Source: an uncultured Bacteroides sp. (lineage in GTDB: Bacteria > Bacteroidota > Bacteroidia > Bacteroidales > Bacteroidaceae). From it: a DNA stretch of 64,000 bases. The translations under genes and the position numbers were made by a program. Below the pieces are notes generated by a model. That model did no database searches and was not told where the DNA came from. It saw only the letters and a list, made by a program, of their open reading frames with translations. Of this stretch, positions 6,166 to 15,498 are shown piece by piece (positions within the stretch are counted from its first letter, which is position 1; every line of letters begins with the position of its first letter). The stretch is from contig CANSEY010000014.1 in the NCBI GenBank assembly GCA_947646015.1, positions 34,748-98,747 on the forward strand. Reading direction: 5' to 3'.

Positions 6166-8586
6166 TTAGTTTTTATTTGTTTGGAATACCTTGTTTACAT
6201 CAAAATCATTCCACCATTTTTCATTTTCTGTACCACCGCTCGTTACCCAGTCACTGAATTGTGAATAAGCAGTTTTGATATTTACATACTCCAAAGGCCA
6301 TTTGAAATTGGAAGGAACCATGATGCCCCATGCCAGATTCTCTTTACTGATATAATATTTTTTGCTGGCATGATGGCTGTTATCGTTGTTTCCGCCAAAC
6401 AGATCGATATTTGCGAGTTTGGTTGGTTGGTAGCCTGCAACATGTATTTCCTTACGTGGGTTTCTGTTGCCGTCTACAATGATAAAGACATTCAATTTGT
6501 TGACATTAAAGGCATCTGCTGATATTGTCGGATTATTGAATGTAATGGAGAAACTGATATTTTTAGGTTTGGTATTGCCTGCATAGTCTGAGACAGTATT
6601 AATCTGCTCATACCGATCTCTTCCCAATACTTTATGAGCATCATCAAACAGAGGAATCACAGTATAATCCTGACCATTTTCGATATTGTTATTATTTAGA
6701 TTGAAATTCTTGGCAAGAGTATTGTCACTGAATTCAACTGGCTGTGTAATGGCATTGGCGGGTACATTGTCCAGCATAATAGCTGCTCCGATGCTTTTTG
6801 TTGCTCCGGCTGCGGATAAGTCAATACTCAACTCGAATTTTGTTACTTTATTCTCTTTATTAGTATATATTTTCCTTTTCTGAATGGTCAGAACGATGTC
6901 ATTCATATCATAATCTCCATATAGTGGCCATTGGTCTTCAAAGAGGTAGGTATAATTTTTGTTGTCTTCTACTTCAATGGGGAATTCAGGATTAGTAGGC
7001 GGAGTAGGAGTTCCTCCATTGTATCCATCACTACATTCTGATTCAGGTATTGAAACCGTGTTTTTACCTTCTTCTCCCCATTCTGCGCCACCGGTTATTG
7101 TCCAGCATATGTTCCAGTCATCTATTTTTTCAATAGGATGTTCAGAACAAATAACTTGAAGGTTACCGGAATAGTGAATGAGATTCGGTTTTAATGTTTC
7201 AGCAACAGCTTTCTTAATGATAAGGAGTGCTTTTTCTGTTCCTGTACCTTTAAATCCTCTGTCTTTGTTTTGATAACCGTATTCAGCCTTTTCTGTTATC
7301 TCAAATAGTGCTTTAGCTCCCAGTTCTATTTTTGCATTATTCATGTACAGTTCTTTACATTGAACATATCCACCACCATCAACTATTAAATGACCTTCTT
7401 TTATTTCTAATTCATCGGTTACTATTAATTTGCACTTATTGTAACAATAGTCATTCCATGCAGAAATTTTCATTTCATCAGTATACCATGTTCCTTCATT
7501 TATCCAGGACCCTCCAGTGCAATTGATTTCTGTTTCTTCCTCCACTTCCATAGTTCCTGTGTTGATTATGTGGCTATCACCTTGAATTTTTATTTTTTCA
7601 ACTTTAATTTTTCCTGCATTAGATATTGTACTACTGGCATTTTCTGCACTTAATTTATCTTTAATATTGACAGAACCAGCATTGAAAAATACGGAAGAAT
7701 TGGCGCAGATTAAGTTTTCGGTATTAATTGTTCCTAAATTATACAGTTTGTAATTACTGTCTAGCTGTATTGTTTTATCTATTGTCAAAGTTGCTCCTGT
7801 ACCTATTGTAATCATACAATTTTGTTGACCATTGTTTTGAGATTTAGGCATGGAAACTTTCTTTCCAGGCAGTATGTACAGGCAAGAGCCTGGAGATAGG
7901 TAAATCTGCTCAGACAACTTGATATCTTCTGTTACATATAATTTTAAATTGTTTTTCCATAAATTGATTATTTTTGTGGAAGCAGTAACTTCATAACTTC
8001 CACCTTCCACACAGTCATTTACACTAATAAATTTCTCAATACCACTTGGGCATTCTAAAGGAAATAAAGATGTATCATCAGGATTGGGATCTGTTATTGT
8101 CGTAAAACTGCGAGTTGAAGCAGCGAGACTGCGTACAGAGGGAATAGTTGTTTTAAAATTGCAATTGGCAATTCCATTTGTAATTTCTGCACTTCTGACT
8201 GTAGCAAGTCCCGTTGGAGTGATTTCTTTTACAAAAAGAGTTTTGATTGTATTTTCGATTGAAATTTCTGAAGTATATGGTTCATTTCCTTTTGCAACAC
8301 CTTTATCGAGAAGGCGTGCGTCTGATGAAATAATAGGATTTGTATCATATAATTCCACTACATAATAGAATTCATCATTAGTTGGGGCATTAACTTCTAC
8401 AGTTACTTTTATATTGGAGGTAGTTGCCCAGTCAAATCCATCCGGTGCAGCAAAACCGTCCCCCATTGGATTGGCTGTCTGATAAGACGGATCATATAGA
8501 TCCTTCTCGGAATCTACGCAACTGGATAACATGCTTACTATTGCTATCGCAATTATAGATGTAAGCAGAATTGTTTTTTTCATCAT
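6166..8586 (-). CDS. LruC-domain (DUF4842) surface lipoprotein with a beta-helix-like centre
   Basis: About 806 residues. The start at 8586 (or the next Met at 8583) is chosen because the promoter box at 8620-8627 lies downstream of the farther in-frame ATG. An N-terminal signal ends in the lipobox MLSSC, so it is a lipoprotein of the periplasm or cell surface. After an N-terminal domain (~30-150) comes a Thr/Ser-rich stretch. The region ~200-430 is made of short recurring strands (NLGTINTENL, FFNAGSVNIKD, ISNAGKIKVE, IINTGTMEVEE), as in right-handed beta-helices. The C-terminal ~250 residues carry the LruC/DUF4842 signature FEDQWPLYGDYDMNDIVLTI. The domain is widespread in Bacteroidetes and of unknown function; adhesion or carbohydrate contact is a guess. 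Confidence 0.82.
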   Translation of the reverse strand: MMKKTILLTSIIAIAIVSMLSSCVDSEKDLYDPSYQTANPMGDGFAAPDGFDWATTSNIKVTVEVNAPTNDEFYYVVELYDTNPIISSDARLLDKGVAKGNEPYTSEISIENTIKTLFVKEITPTGLATVRSAEITNGIANCNFKTTIPSVRSLAASTRSFTTITDPNPDDTSLFPLECPSGIEKFISVNDCVEGGSYEVTASTKIINLWKNNLKLYVTEDIKLSEQIYLSPGSCLYILPGKKVSMPKSQNNGQQNCMITIGTGATLTIDKTIQLDSNYKLYNLGTINTENLICANSSVFFNAGSVNIKDKLSAENASSTISNAGKIKVEKIKIQGDSHIINTGTMEVEEETEINCTGGSWINEGTWYTDEMKISAWNDYCYNKCKLIVTDELEIKEGHLIVDGGGYVQCKELYMNNAKIELGAKALFEITEKAEYGYQNKDRGFKGTGTEKALLIIKKAVAETLKPNLIHYSGNLQVICSEHPIEKIDDWNICWTITGGAEWGEEGKNTVSIPESECSDGYNGGTPTPPTNPEFPIEVEDNKNYTYLFEDQWPLYGDYDMNDIVLTIQKRKIYTNKENKVTKFELSIDLSAAGATKSIGAAIMLDNVPANAITQPVEFSDNTLAKNFNLNNNNIENGQDYTVIPLFDDAHKVLGRDRYEQINTVSDYAGNTKPKNISFSITFNNPTISADAFNVNKLNVFIIVDGNRNPRKEIHVAGYQPTKLANIDLFGGNNDNSHHASKKYYISKENLAWGIMVPSNFKWPLEYVNIKTAYSQFSDWVTSGGTENEKWWNDFDVNKVFQTNKN

Positions 8587-8619
8587 AATGTCTATTGTTT
8601 GATTGTTTTTTGTTTGTTG

Positions 8620-8627
8620 CAAAGATA
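8620..8627 (-). promoter_or_regulatory. -7 box (TATCTTTG) of the LruC lipoprotein gene
   Basis: Reverse-strand TATCTTTG 33 nt upstream of the ATG at 8586. It rules out the upstream ATG at 8682 as start. Confidence 0.65.
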
Positions 8628-8723
8628 GTTGTATATTTTGGATTAAAGATGTATTTATTGATATTTCTTGTGTAAAAAGCAACGATATTTCCGTTTTGGT
8701 TCGCTTTATATGAAAAACGAAAG

Positions 8724-8783
8724 AGTAATCTCCTGATTTTTTCTTTTGCAGAAATATTATAGGATGAAAATCAGGAGATTACT
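8724..8783 (-). terminator. Terminator of the asparaginase gene
   Basis: A 17-bp perfect stem (AGTAATCTCCTGATTTT and its complement) around a 26-nt loop, 16 nt after the asparaginase stop. The reverse strand continues CTTTCGTTTTTC. Confidence 0.65.
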
Positions 8784-8799
8784 ATAGAGATTTTCTTTT

Positions 8800-9840
8800 T
8801 TAGGGTTTGGTTATTTCCCCTATTAAACAAGAGTTCATTTTGTATCGGATGTCTTTATTAGATAGTCCGTGTCCCAGCAAAAACATCAGTTTAGTTACAG
8901 CACATTCGGGAGTACTGTCATATCCACTGATAACACCTGCTTCGAGCAGATGCATTCCGGTCTCGTAACGTCCCATTTCTACTGCTCCGGAAGCACATTG
9001 TGTGATGTTAACAATGATAATTCCACGATCAGTAGCCTCTTTTAATTCCCGGATGAACCATTCTTTTTGCGGTGCATTTCCTGATCCGAATGTTTTCATC
9101 ACGACAGCTTTCAATCCGGGGACATGGAGTAGTGAATGGATGATCTCCTCCTGGATGCCGGGAAAAAGAGTTAATATTACCACATTTGTATCAAACAGAT
9201 AGTGTGGCTTTAGTGGTTTGTCCGGGGTCGGTTTGCGAATAAGGTTGGGCTCGTATTTAATATGGATGCCTACGCGTGCCAATGGCGGGTAATTGAAAGA
9301 CCGGAAGGCATTAAAGTTCTCAGCATTGATTTTTGTGGTACGATTACCTCGCATCAGGTGATTTTCAAAGAAAATACATACTTCGGGGACAATAGCTGTA
9401 CCGTCTGGATTCTTGGCAGCAGCAATCTCGATTGCAGTGATCAGATTTTCTTTTCCGTCCGTACGCAGCGTTCCGATTGGCAATTGAGAACCGGTCAGAA
9501 TAACAGGCTTACTCAGATTTTCGAGCATAAAACTTAGGGCGGAAGCAGTATAGGCCATTGTATCCGTTCCATGCAGAATAACAAAACCATCAAAATGGTC
9601 GTAATTATAGTTGATGATCTTTACAAGTTTTGCCCAGTAAGCAGGCTCCATATCCGAGGAGTCGAGAGGAGGTTCGAATTGATAGGAGGAAATGCGATAG
9701 TTGAATCTTTTCAGCTCAGGAACGTGCTTGAGCAAATGGTCGAAATTAAAGTTTTCTAAGGCACCTGTCTCCGGATTTTCTATCATTCCGATAGTTCCAC
9801 CCGTGTAAATCAACAAAACAGAAGGGGTCTCTACTCTCAT
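8800..9840 (-). CDS. ansA: Type I (cytoplasmic) L-asparaginase
   Basis: Hydrolyses asparagine to aspartate and ammonium. The 346-residue length and lack of a signal peptide fit cytoplasmic type I enzymes. The first catalytic motif is IYTGGTIGM (nucleophile Thr near residue 15) and the second is ILHGTDTMAYTA (Thr-Asp pair near 93). SQLPIGTLRTDGKENL and the C-terminal NITQCASGAVEMGRY complete the active site. It is monocistronic: its own TATCTTTG promoter lies upstream and a terminator follows the stop. An ammonium-releasing enzyme suits the nitrogen-rich neighbourhood, though it is 19 kb from the glutamine synthetase. Confidence 0.93.
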   Translation of the reverse strand: MRVETPSVLLIYTGGTIGMIENPETGALENFNFDHLLKHVPELKRFNYRISSYQFEPPLDSSDMEPAYWAKLVKIINYNYDHFDGFVILHGTDTMAYTASALSFMLENLSKPVILTGSQLPIGTLRTDGKENLITAIEIAAAKNPDGTAIVPEVCIFFENHLMRGNRTTKINAENFNAFRSFNYPPLARVGIHIKYEPNLIRKPTPDKPLKPHYLFDTNVVILTLFPGIQEEIIHSLLHVPGLKAVVMKTFGSGNAPQKEWFIRELKEATDRGIIIVNITQCASGAVEMGRYETGMHLLEAGVISGYDSTPECAVTKLMFLLGHGLSNKDIRYKMNSCLIGEITKP

Positions 9841-9868
9841 AATTGATGAATTTCTGTTAAAACGCTGA

Positions 9869-9876
9869 CAAAGATA
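9869..9876 (-). promoter_or_regulatory. -7 box (TATCTTTG) of the asparaginase gene
   Basis: Reverse-strand TATCTTTG 29 nt upstream of the ATG at 9840. Confidence 0.65.
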
Positions 9877-9884
9877 TAGATTAA

Positions 9885-9912
9885 TTGCGAATTATGAATA
9901 GTAAATGATGAA
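9885..9912. repeat. Four tandem 7-bp repeats (TTrTGAA) upstream of the asparaginase promoter
   Basis: Units TTGCGAA, TTATGAA, TAGTAAA and TGATGAA in direct succession. Weaker than the other heptad tracts. Confidence 0.4.
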
Positions 9913-10003
9913 TTTGTTCGTAGTTTGCAGTGAAATGTTATAAATATGGATATTTATGCGGAATTATACGATGGATTAAAAGAAAAAATGAAGTGAGTCG
10001 TAA

Positions 10004-10098
10004 AAATAGTCAAGTAGCTAAAATTGTTCGGAAAGAATGGTTATGCAAAGCAAAACGATGCTGTCCGGCTATTTTAGCTACTATTTGTCTGACTATTT
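10004..10098 (-). terminator. Long interrupted inverted repeat after trpA, probable operon terminator
   Basis: The left arm (10004-10024) and right arm (10071-10098) share AGTAGCTAAAAT and AAATAGTC as complements, with six extra bases in the right arm and a ~46-nt loop. On the reverse strand the stem is followed by CTATTTTTACG. It lies 8 nt after the trpA stop. Confidence 0.45.
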
Positions 10099-10105
10099 CC
10101 TATGT

Positions 10106-10876
10106 CTATTTAAGTGCATTTTTCAGTTTCAGAATGGCTTTTTCCGGATCTTTTTCTTCTTCAAGCAGAGTGACAAAGCGGCTACCGATGATAGCTCCGG
10201 AAGCATGTTCGCAAGCTGCTTGAAAAGTAGCTTTGTTGGAGATACCGAAACCTACCATTAGCGGGTTGCGTAGATTCATGTCTTCGATCTTTTTGAAATA
10301 GGCACGTTTCTGTTCGTTGAAGTCCTGTTGTGCGCCTGTAGTAGCTGCGGATGAAACCATATAGATGAATCCGTCTGTATGTGCATCGATCTCACGTACC
10401 CGCTCTTCACTGGTCTCCGGGGTGATGAGCATGATTACTTTGATTCCATAACGTTCGGCAATGATACGGTAGTGATCCTGATAATCTCTGAAAGGTAAGT
10501 CGGGGATGATAACGCCGTCTATTCCGCATTCCACGCATTTGCGGCAGAAGTTTTCAAATCCGAACTGCATAATAGGGTTTAAGTATCCCATAAATACCAA
10601 TGGAATGCTTACTTCCTGGCGAATGTTTCGTAATTGTTCGAAAAGGAGTTTCAGTGACATGCCGTTTCGTAATGCCTGAGTGGCAGCGTTTTGGATGACA
10701 ATACCGTCCGCCATTGGATCACTGAATGGGATTCCGATTTCGATCATGCTGACCCCATGTTTTTCGAGAGTACGGATGACATTGACTGTTCCATCAAGGG
10801 CAGGATCACCTGCACAAAAATAAATAGAAAGAATATCTTTCTTGTTGCTATTAAAGAGTTGATTAATTCTGTTCAT
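10106..10876 (-). CDS. trpA: Tryptophan synthase alpha subunit
   Basis: Cleaves indole-3-glycerol phosphate to indole and glyceraldehyde-3-phosphate and passes indole to TrpB. The 256 residues form a TIM barrel. Catalytic Glu46 and Asp57 are in EIGIPFSDPMADG, and the phosphate-binding glycines are in MVGFGISNKA and GAIIGSRFV. It is the last gene of the trp operon, 18 nt after trpF, and is followed by a hairpin. It is separated from trpB by the whole operon, so the two subunits are made from opposite ends of one mRNA. Confidence 0.97.
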   Translation of the reverse strand: MNRINQLFNSNKKDILSIYFCAGDPALDGTVNVIRTLEKHGVSMIEIGIPFSDPMADGIVIQNAATQALRNGMSLKLLFEQLRNIRQEVSIPLVFMGYLNPIMQFGFENFCRKCVECGIDGVIIPDLPFRDYQDHYRIIAERYGIKVIMLITPETSEERVREIDAHTDGFIYMVSSAATTGAQQDFNEQKRAYFKKIEDMNLRNPLMVGFGISNKATFQAACEHASGAIIGSRFVTLLEEEKDPEKAILKLKNALK

Positions 10877-10894
10877 GATTTTGAGAATTTAAAT

Positions 10895-11518
10895 TTATGA
10901 CTTTAGTTCATTTAGAAACATCCGGATTCGTTCCGGGTCCTTTTCCCCGGGCTTCAGTTCGAAACGGCTGTTCAGGTCGTACCCTGCCAGACGGGGATGG
11001 TTGAATGCTTTCAATGCATTGGCACTGTGTGAGTTGATACCGCCACTCAATAGGAATGGAACTTGTCCGTTGTAGGTATGCAGAATGTTCCAGTCGAATT
11101 GGTTTCCTGAGCCACCATACTGCTCACATTTCGTATCAAACAGGAAAAGATTGCAAGCTTTTTCATACTCGCTTACGTGATTCAAATCTTTTGGGCGAGC
11201 CACAGAAAAAGCTTTGATGATTTTCAGGCCGGAGGTGCGCAATGACTGACAGTATTCCGGTGATTCTTTGCCGTGGAGCTGGATATATTCCAGCCCGAAA
11301 CGGTCGGCGTACATCGTGATTACATCTTTGTCTTCATTCACAAAAACTCCGACACGGCGGGCACGAACGGGCAGGTAAGCGGGAAGTTCGTAGATATAAC
11401 GGGGAGATTTGGGATAGAAGATAAATCCTATCATATCCACTTTTTGTAGTGACTCCACATCCCGTATATTGGGGGCTTCACGCATACCGCATACTTTGAT
11501 GATTTTTCCGTTGATCAT
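10895..11518 (-). CDS. trpF: Phosphoribosylanthranilate isomerase
   Basis: Converts phosphoribosylanthranilate to CdRP by an Amadori rearrangement. The 207-residue barrel carries the catalytic Cys in KVCGMRE (residue 10) and the general acid Asp in LFLFDTKCEQYGGSG. Phosphate contacts lie in FLLSGGINSHS and YDLNSRFE. It is stand-alone, not fused to trpC as in enterics. It lies between trpC (30-nt gap) and trpA. Confidence 0.96.
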   Translation of the reverse strand: MINGKIIKVCGMREAPNIRDVESLQKVDMIGFIFYPKSPRYIYELPAYLPVRARRVGVFVNEDKDVITMYADRFGLEYIQLHGKESPEYCQSLRTSGLKIIKAFSVARPKDLNHVSEYEKACNLFLFDTKCEQYGGSGNQFDWNILHTYNGQVPFLLSGGINSHSANALKAFNHPRLAGYDLNSRFELKPGEKDPERIRMFLNELKS

Positions 11519-11548
11519 AGGGCTGTCCGTTTTTGGAAGTTCATGTAT

Positions 11549-12331
11549 TTATTGAATGGCTTTCAGAAAGTTCTGCAGCGTTTCTGCCGGTTGCGGAGTT
11601 TTCATAAATGTCTCTCCGATGAGGAATCCCCGGAATCCGGCAGTCCGAAGACGTTTTACCACTTCCGGATCGGAAATGCCACTCTCCGATACTAATACCG
11701 CATCTTGTGGAAGTTGTCCTGCCAGTCGGAAAGAGTTTTCTACATCTGTGAAGAAAGTACCCAGATTGCGATTATTAATCCCAATCATATCAATTTTACT
11801 ATTAATATAAGGTAACTCTTCCGCACTATGGATTTCAAGTAATACTTCCAGTCCCAGTTCATGTGCCTGCTCTGCCAGTTCCTGACATTTTTCCTGTTTC
11901 AGTGCGGCGGCGATAAGAAGTACGGCATCCGCACCGACAATTTTTGCCTGATATAACTGATACTCATCAATGATAAAGTCTTTTCTTATAATGGGAACAT
12001 CGACCAAAGGACGTGCTGTACGGATATCTTTCAGACTTCCTCCAAAAAATTTCTCATCAGTGAGAATAGAGAGGGCGGAAGCACCTGCCGCCACATAAGA
12101 CGGAACAATCTCTTCGGGACGTGCTTCCTGTTTGATCCACCCTTTGGATGGTGACCGACGCTTAAATTCGGCTATAATACCGGAATCGGAAGAAGCCAAT
12201 GCCTGTTTCATAGAACGGGCAGCCGGAACTTCATTGATACCTTCCTGCAACTGTTCGATGGAAATAGCCTGCTTTTGCAAATCGACTTCAAACCGTTTGT
12301 TAGCTATAATTTCGGATAATATATCTTTCAT
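11549..12331 (-). CDS. trpC: Indole-3-glycerol phosphate synthase
   Basis: Ring closure and decarboxylation of CdRP to indole-3-glycerol phosphate. About 260 residues, starting at MKDILSEII (ATG at 12331). An 18-codon in-frame extension upstream has no family similarity. The active-site Lys is in EFKRRSPSKGWI, with further catalytic residues in IIRKDFIIDEYQ and IGINNRNLGTF, then VSESGI and FLIGETFM at the phosphate site. The 78-nt gap to trpD holds tandem 7-bp repeats. Confidence 0.95.
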   Translation of the reverse strand: MKDILSEIIANKRFEVDLQKQAISIEQLQEGINEVPAARSMKQALASSDSGIIAEFKRRSPSKGWIKQEARPEEIVPSYVAAGASALSILTDEKFFGGSLKDIRTARPLVDVPIIRKDFIIDEYQLYQAKIVGADAVLLIAAALKQEKCQELAEQAHELGLEVLLEIHSAEELPYINSKIDMIGINNRNLGTFFTDVENSFRLAGQLPQDAVLVSESGISDPEVVKRLRTAGFRGFLIGETFMKTPQPAETLQNFLKAIQ

Positions 12332-12366
12332 TAATCTTAAATTTTGAATCAAGGCAAAGGATATCG

Positions 12367-12422
12367 CATATTCATCCTTTACCACTTATCATTTATAACT
12401 TATTACCTATTACTTATTATTC
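12367..12422. repeat. Tandem 7-bp repeats (ATTACTT) across the trpD stop
   Basis: About eight units in one register, clearest from 12381: ACCACTT, ATCATTT, ATAACTT, ATTACCT, ATTACTT, ATTATTC. The trpD stop codon (12412-12410) lies inside the array. Confidence 0.65.
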
Positions 12423-13408
12423 AATTCAATGAATTTCTTCAGTGTAGCCAATGCCCGGCCACTTTCTAGTGATTCTTTAGCGAGGGCGATGCACTCTTCA
12501 ATCGTTTTTTCCGGACGAACTACTTGAATAGCGAAAGCTGCATTGATAACAACCACGTTTTTCTGTGCTTCCGTAGCTGTATTGTTCATGATGTTATCAA
12601 AGATTTTAGCAGCATCTTCCGGTGTCTGTCCACCATCCAGATCAGTATCCTGATAACGTGCAAATCCGAGACCTTCCGGAGTATAAATCTTCTCATTGCC
12701 ACAGGTAGCTACCTTAAACTCGTTCGTCAGAGAAATCTCATCATATCCGTCCAGGCTATGTACAACGGCAAATTTAGTCTTACTCTCCTGATAAGTATAG
12801 GTATAAAGGCGCAAAAGTGGAAGATTATACACACCTAAAAGCTGATAAGTCGGCAATACAGGATTGACCAACGGACCGAGCATATTAAAGAATGTACGTA
12901 CCGCCAATCCTTTACGGATCGGGGCAACTGCCTTCAGTGCCGGATTGAACAAAGGAGCGTGCAGATAAGCAATATTACATTGTTCCATGCTGCGCCGCAT
13001 CTGATCAACATCACTTGTGAATTTAACCCCATGCTGCTCCATCACATTGCTGGCACCGCTGACTGAAGTAGCTCCATAATTGCCATGTTTTACTACCGGA
13101 ATACCTGCTCCGGCTACTGTAAAGCAGGCCGCCGTAGAAATGTTGAACGTATTTTTTCCATCTCCTCCCGTACCGACAATATCGATCGGAGCAAACTCGC
13201 TCAAATCAACCGGAACCCGCATTTCCAATAATGCATCACGGAATCCGCATAATTCTTCGACAGAAATATTACGCATCAGAAAGACAGTAATCAGTGATGC
13301 TACCTGTACGTCATTATATTTCCCTTGTGCGATGTTTTGCAGGATAGTACGTGCTTCATCGCGTCCCAAATATTGGTGTTCGAAAAGTTTATATAGAATC
13401 TGTTTCAT
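12410..13408 (-). CDS. trpD: Anthranilate phosphoribosyltransferase
   Basis: Joins anthranilate to PRPP. 332 residues with the family signature DIVGTGGDGKNTFN (~79), KHGNYGATSVSGASNV (PRPP and anthranilate binding, ~108) and the acidic Mg-binding YDEISLTNE (~224). It is a single-domain enzyme separate from TrpG. It lies 4 nt after trpG. Its last codons and stop run into a 7-bp repeat array. Confidence 0.96.
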   Translation of the reverse strand: MKQILYKLFEHQYLGRDEARTILQNIAQGKYNDVQVASLITVFLMRNISVEELCGFRDALLEMRVPVDLSEFAPIDIVGTGGDGKNTFNISTAACFTVAGAGIPVVKHGNYGATSVSGASNVMEQHGVKFTSDVDQMRRSMEQCNIAYLHAPLFNPALKAVAPIRKGLAVRTFFNMLGPLVNPVLPTYQLLGVYNLPLLRLYTYTYQESKTKFAVVHSLDGYDEISLTNEFKVATCGNEKIYTPEGLGFARYQDTDLDGGQTPEDAAKIFDNIMNNTATEAQKNVVVINAAFAIQVVRPEKTIEECIALAKESLESGRALATLKKFIELNNK

Positions 13409-13412
13409 AAGT

Positions 13413-13979
13413 TTATTCGTTTAAGAAGTTTTTGATGATTTCTTTTCCTTGCGGAGTCAGTACGGATTCGGGATGGAACTGGATGCCATGTACATCATAG
13501 GTTTTGTGACGTAATGCCATGATTTGTCCTTCCTGACTTTCAGCAGTTATCTCCAGGCACTCGGGAAAACCTTCCCGGCTGACTACCCAGGAATGATAAC
13601 GTCCGACAGGTATCTCTTTGCCCAGCCCTTCAAAAAGTACGTCTTTCTGCAGGATGCTGATCGGTGTCTGTACACCGTGATATACTTCTTTCAGGTTTTC
13701 CAGTCGTGCACCAAAAGCCTCGCCGATGGCCTGATGTCCCAGACAAACGCCTAAAATACTCTTTGTCGGTGCATATCGTTTGATAATGGGCAATAGCAAG
13801 CCTGCTTCTTCGGGTATTCCCGGCCCCGGTGAAAGTATGATCTTATCAAATCGTTCCACTTTATCAAGGTTTATCTGGTCGTTGCGGACTACTTCGACGT
13901 CTGTAGCTCCCAGTTCTTTCACTGCATGCAGCAAATTGTAGGTGAAAGAATCATAGTTATCTAAAAGTAATATTTTCAT
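13413..13979 (-). CDS. trpG: Anthranilate synthase glutaminase subunit
   Basis: Supplies ammonia from glutamine to TrpE. The 188-residue class I amidotransferase has nucleophile Cys79 in GVCLGHQAIGE, the oxyanion-hole segment SPGPGIPEE and the His-Glu pair in HGIQFHPESVLT. PabA-type amphibolic use with an aminodeoxychorismate synthase cannot be excluded, but its place between trpE and trpD supports the tryptophan role. Confidence 0.96.
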   Translation of the reverse strand: MKILLLDNYDSFTYNLLHAVKELGATDVEVVRNDQINLDKVERFDKIILSPGPGIPEEAGLLLPIIKRYAPTKSILGVCLGHQAIGEAFGARLENLKEVYHGVQTPISILQKDVLFEGLGKEIPVGRYHSWVVSREGFPECLEITAESQEGQIMALRHKTYDVHGIQFHPESVLTPQGKEIIKNFLNE

Positions 13980-14047
13980 TTTATTGTTATTGTAAAATTG
14001 TTGTTCAAATACTGTTTCTGACTTATCAGGCAGATCGCTCTGAACAG

Positions 14048-15454
14048 TTAGTTTTTTAAATTAACAGCTAAATCGATAGCCTTTTTAAGAGCTCCTAATT
14101 TATTGTTTACCTCTTGCAGCTCGTATTCATCCTGACTGCGTGCAACGATACCGCCTCCGGCCTGGAACCACAACTCGTTATTCCGGCTGACAAAAGTACG
14201 GATGGTGATTGCCTGGTTCAGTTCTCCGTTAAGTCCGATAAAGCCGATACAGCCGCCATAAGCACCGCGGTTATGAGGTTCGATTTCACTGATCAGCTGC
14301 ATGGCGCGTACTTTCGGTGCTCCGCTCAACGTTCCCGCAGGGAAAGTATCGATGAAAGTTTTAATCTTATCCGCCCCTTCATTCAGCTGACCGCTCACGC
14401 GGCTGACCAGATGAATCACATGACTGTAATACTGTGGTTCCTTATAAAACAATACCCGTACATCATGGCAATTACGTGAAAGATCATTTCTTGCCAGATC
14501 AACCAGCATCACATGCTCCGCGTTCTCTTTCGGATCGGCAAGCAGTGCTTCCGCCAATTCGCGGTCTTTTACCGTATCTCCGGTACGGCGGGTTGTTCCG
14601 GCAATCGGGTCGATGTAGGCACGTCCGTCTTCAATTTTACAGTGAGTCTCCGGTGAAGAACCGAAAATGCGGTATCCCCCGAAATCGAAATAGAAAAGAT
14701 AGGGAGAAGGATTGATGCTGCGAAGAGCACGATAAACTTTGAAATCATCTCCGGCATAAGGCTGGACGAATCTTCTGGAAAGGACAATCTGAAAAACGTC
14801 GCCACGCATACAATGAGCAATACCTTTGCGAACGTTCGCTTTATGTTCCTCATCGGAGATCGGGCTGCTGACAGGACCTGTTACCGAGAAATTATAAGAA
14901 GCATAATTTCTGTTTTCGATGGCAGCCTCCAGTTCCGGCAAACCGCTTTCTTCACCTTCGCCCAGCATTTCTACCAATGTCAATTCATTCTTGAAATGAT
15001 TGAAAACGATGATATACTTATATAATATGTATAGCAAGTCCGGAGCATCATTCTGCTCATCATGACTTTCTTTCACTGGGATATGTTCGAAGTATTTCAC
15101 TGCGTTGAATGTGGTGTATCCGTAAAGTCCGCATACATTCTTGTTTTCTCCGGTCACTTGAAACTGACTGATGAATTGATTCATCGCTTTTTCTACGGTG
15201 AATGATTGGGTGAGCGGCTCTTCTTTCCGGCTGTTGTCGGGATAACTGGCAGTGACTATTCCGCTATTGACACCGATACTTGCCAGCGGACAAAGAGCGA
15301 TGAACGAAAGGGAATTTTCTCCTGCATGATAATCGGAGCTCTCCATCAATGCAGATTGCGGGTACATATCACGTACTTTCAGATAGATACTGACAGGAGT
15401 GTGCATATCTCCGAGTACCTGTTTGCTATGGGCTGTATAACTGAATGTTTTCAT
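14048..15454 (-). CDS. trpE: Anthranilate synthase component I
   Basis: Makes anthranilate from chorismate using ammonia from TrpG. 468 residues from the ATG at 15454 (MKTFSYTAHS); the farther in-frame ATG at 15475 is less likely. The N-terminal Trp-feedback site is visible as ALMESSDYHAGENSLSF (the LLES-type motif). The catalytic domain has FQIVLSRRFV, FGSSPETHCK, DPIAGTTRRTGD, DLARNDLSRN and GTLSGAPKVRAM. It lies 44 nt after trpB and 68 nt before trpG. Confidence 0.96.
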   Translation of the reverse strand: MKTFSYTAHSKQVLGDMHTPVSIYLKVRDMYPQSALMESSDYHAGENSLSFIALCPLASIGVNSGIVTASYPDNSRKEEPLTQSFTVEKAMNQFISQFQVTGENKNVCGLYGYTTFNAVKYFEHIPVKESHDEQNDAPDLLYILYKYIIVFNHFKNELTLVEMLGEGEESGLPELEAAIENRNYASYNFSVTGPVSSPISDEEHKANVRKGIAHCMRGDVFQIVLSRRFVQPYAGDDFKVYRALRSINPSPYLFYFDFGGYRIFGSSPETHCKIEDGRAYIDPIAGTTRRTGDTVKDRELAEALLADPKENAEHVMLVDLARNDLSRNCHDVRVLFYKEPQYYSHVIHLVSRVSGQLNEGADKIKTFIDTFPAGTLSGAPKVRAMQLISEIEPHNRGAYGGCIGFIGLNGELNQAITIRTFVSRNNELWFQAGGGIVARSQDEYELQEVNNKLGALKKAIDLAVNLKN

Positions 15455-15498
15455 TTTTATAATTTCTAAATTCAAACTACAAAACTAGATGTTGATAA

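Noticed and set aside
8587-8682. Longer start for the LruC lipoprotein
   Set aside because: The extension runs through the promoter box at 8620-8627 and would bury the lipoprotein signal peptide.
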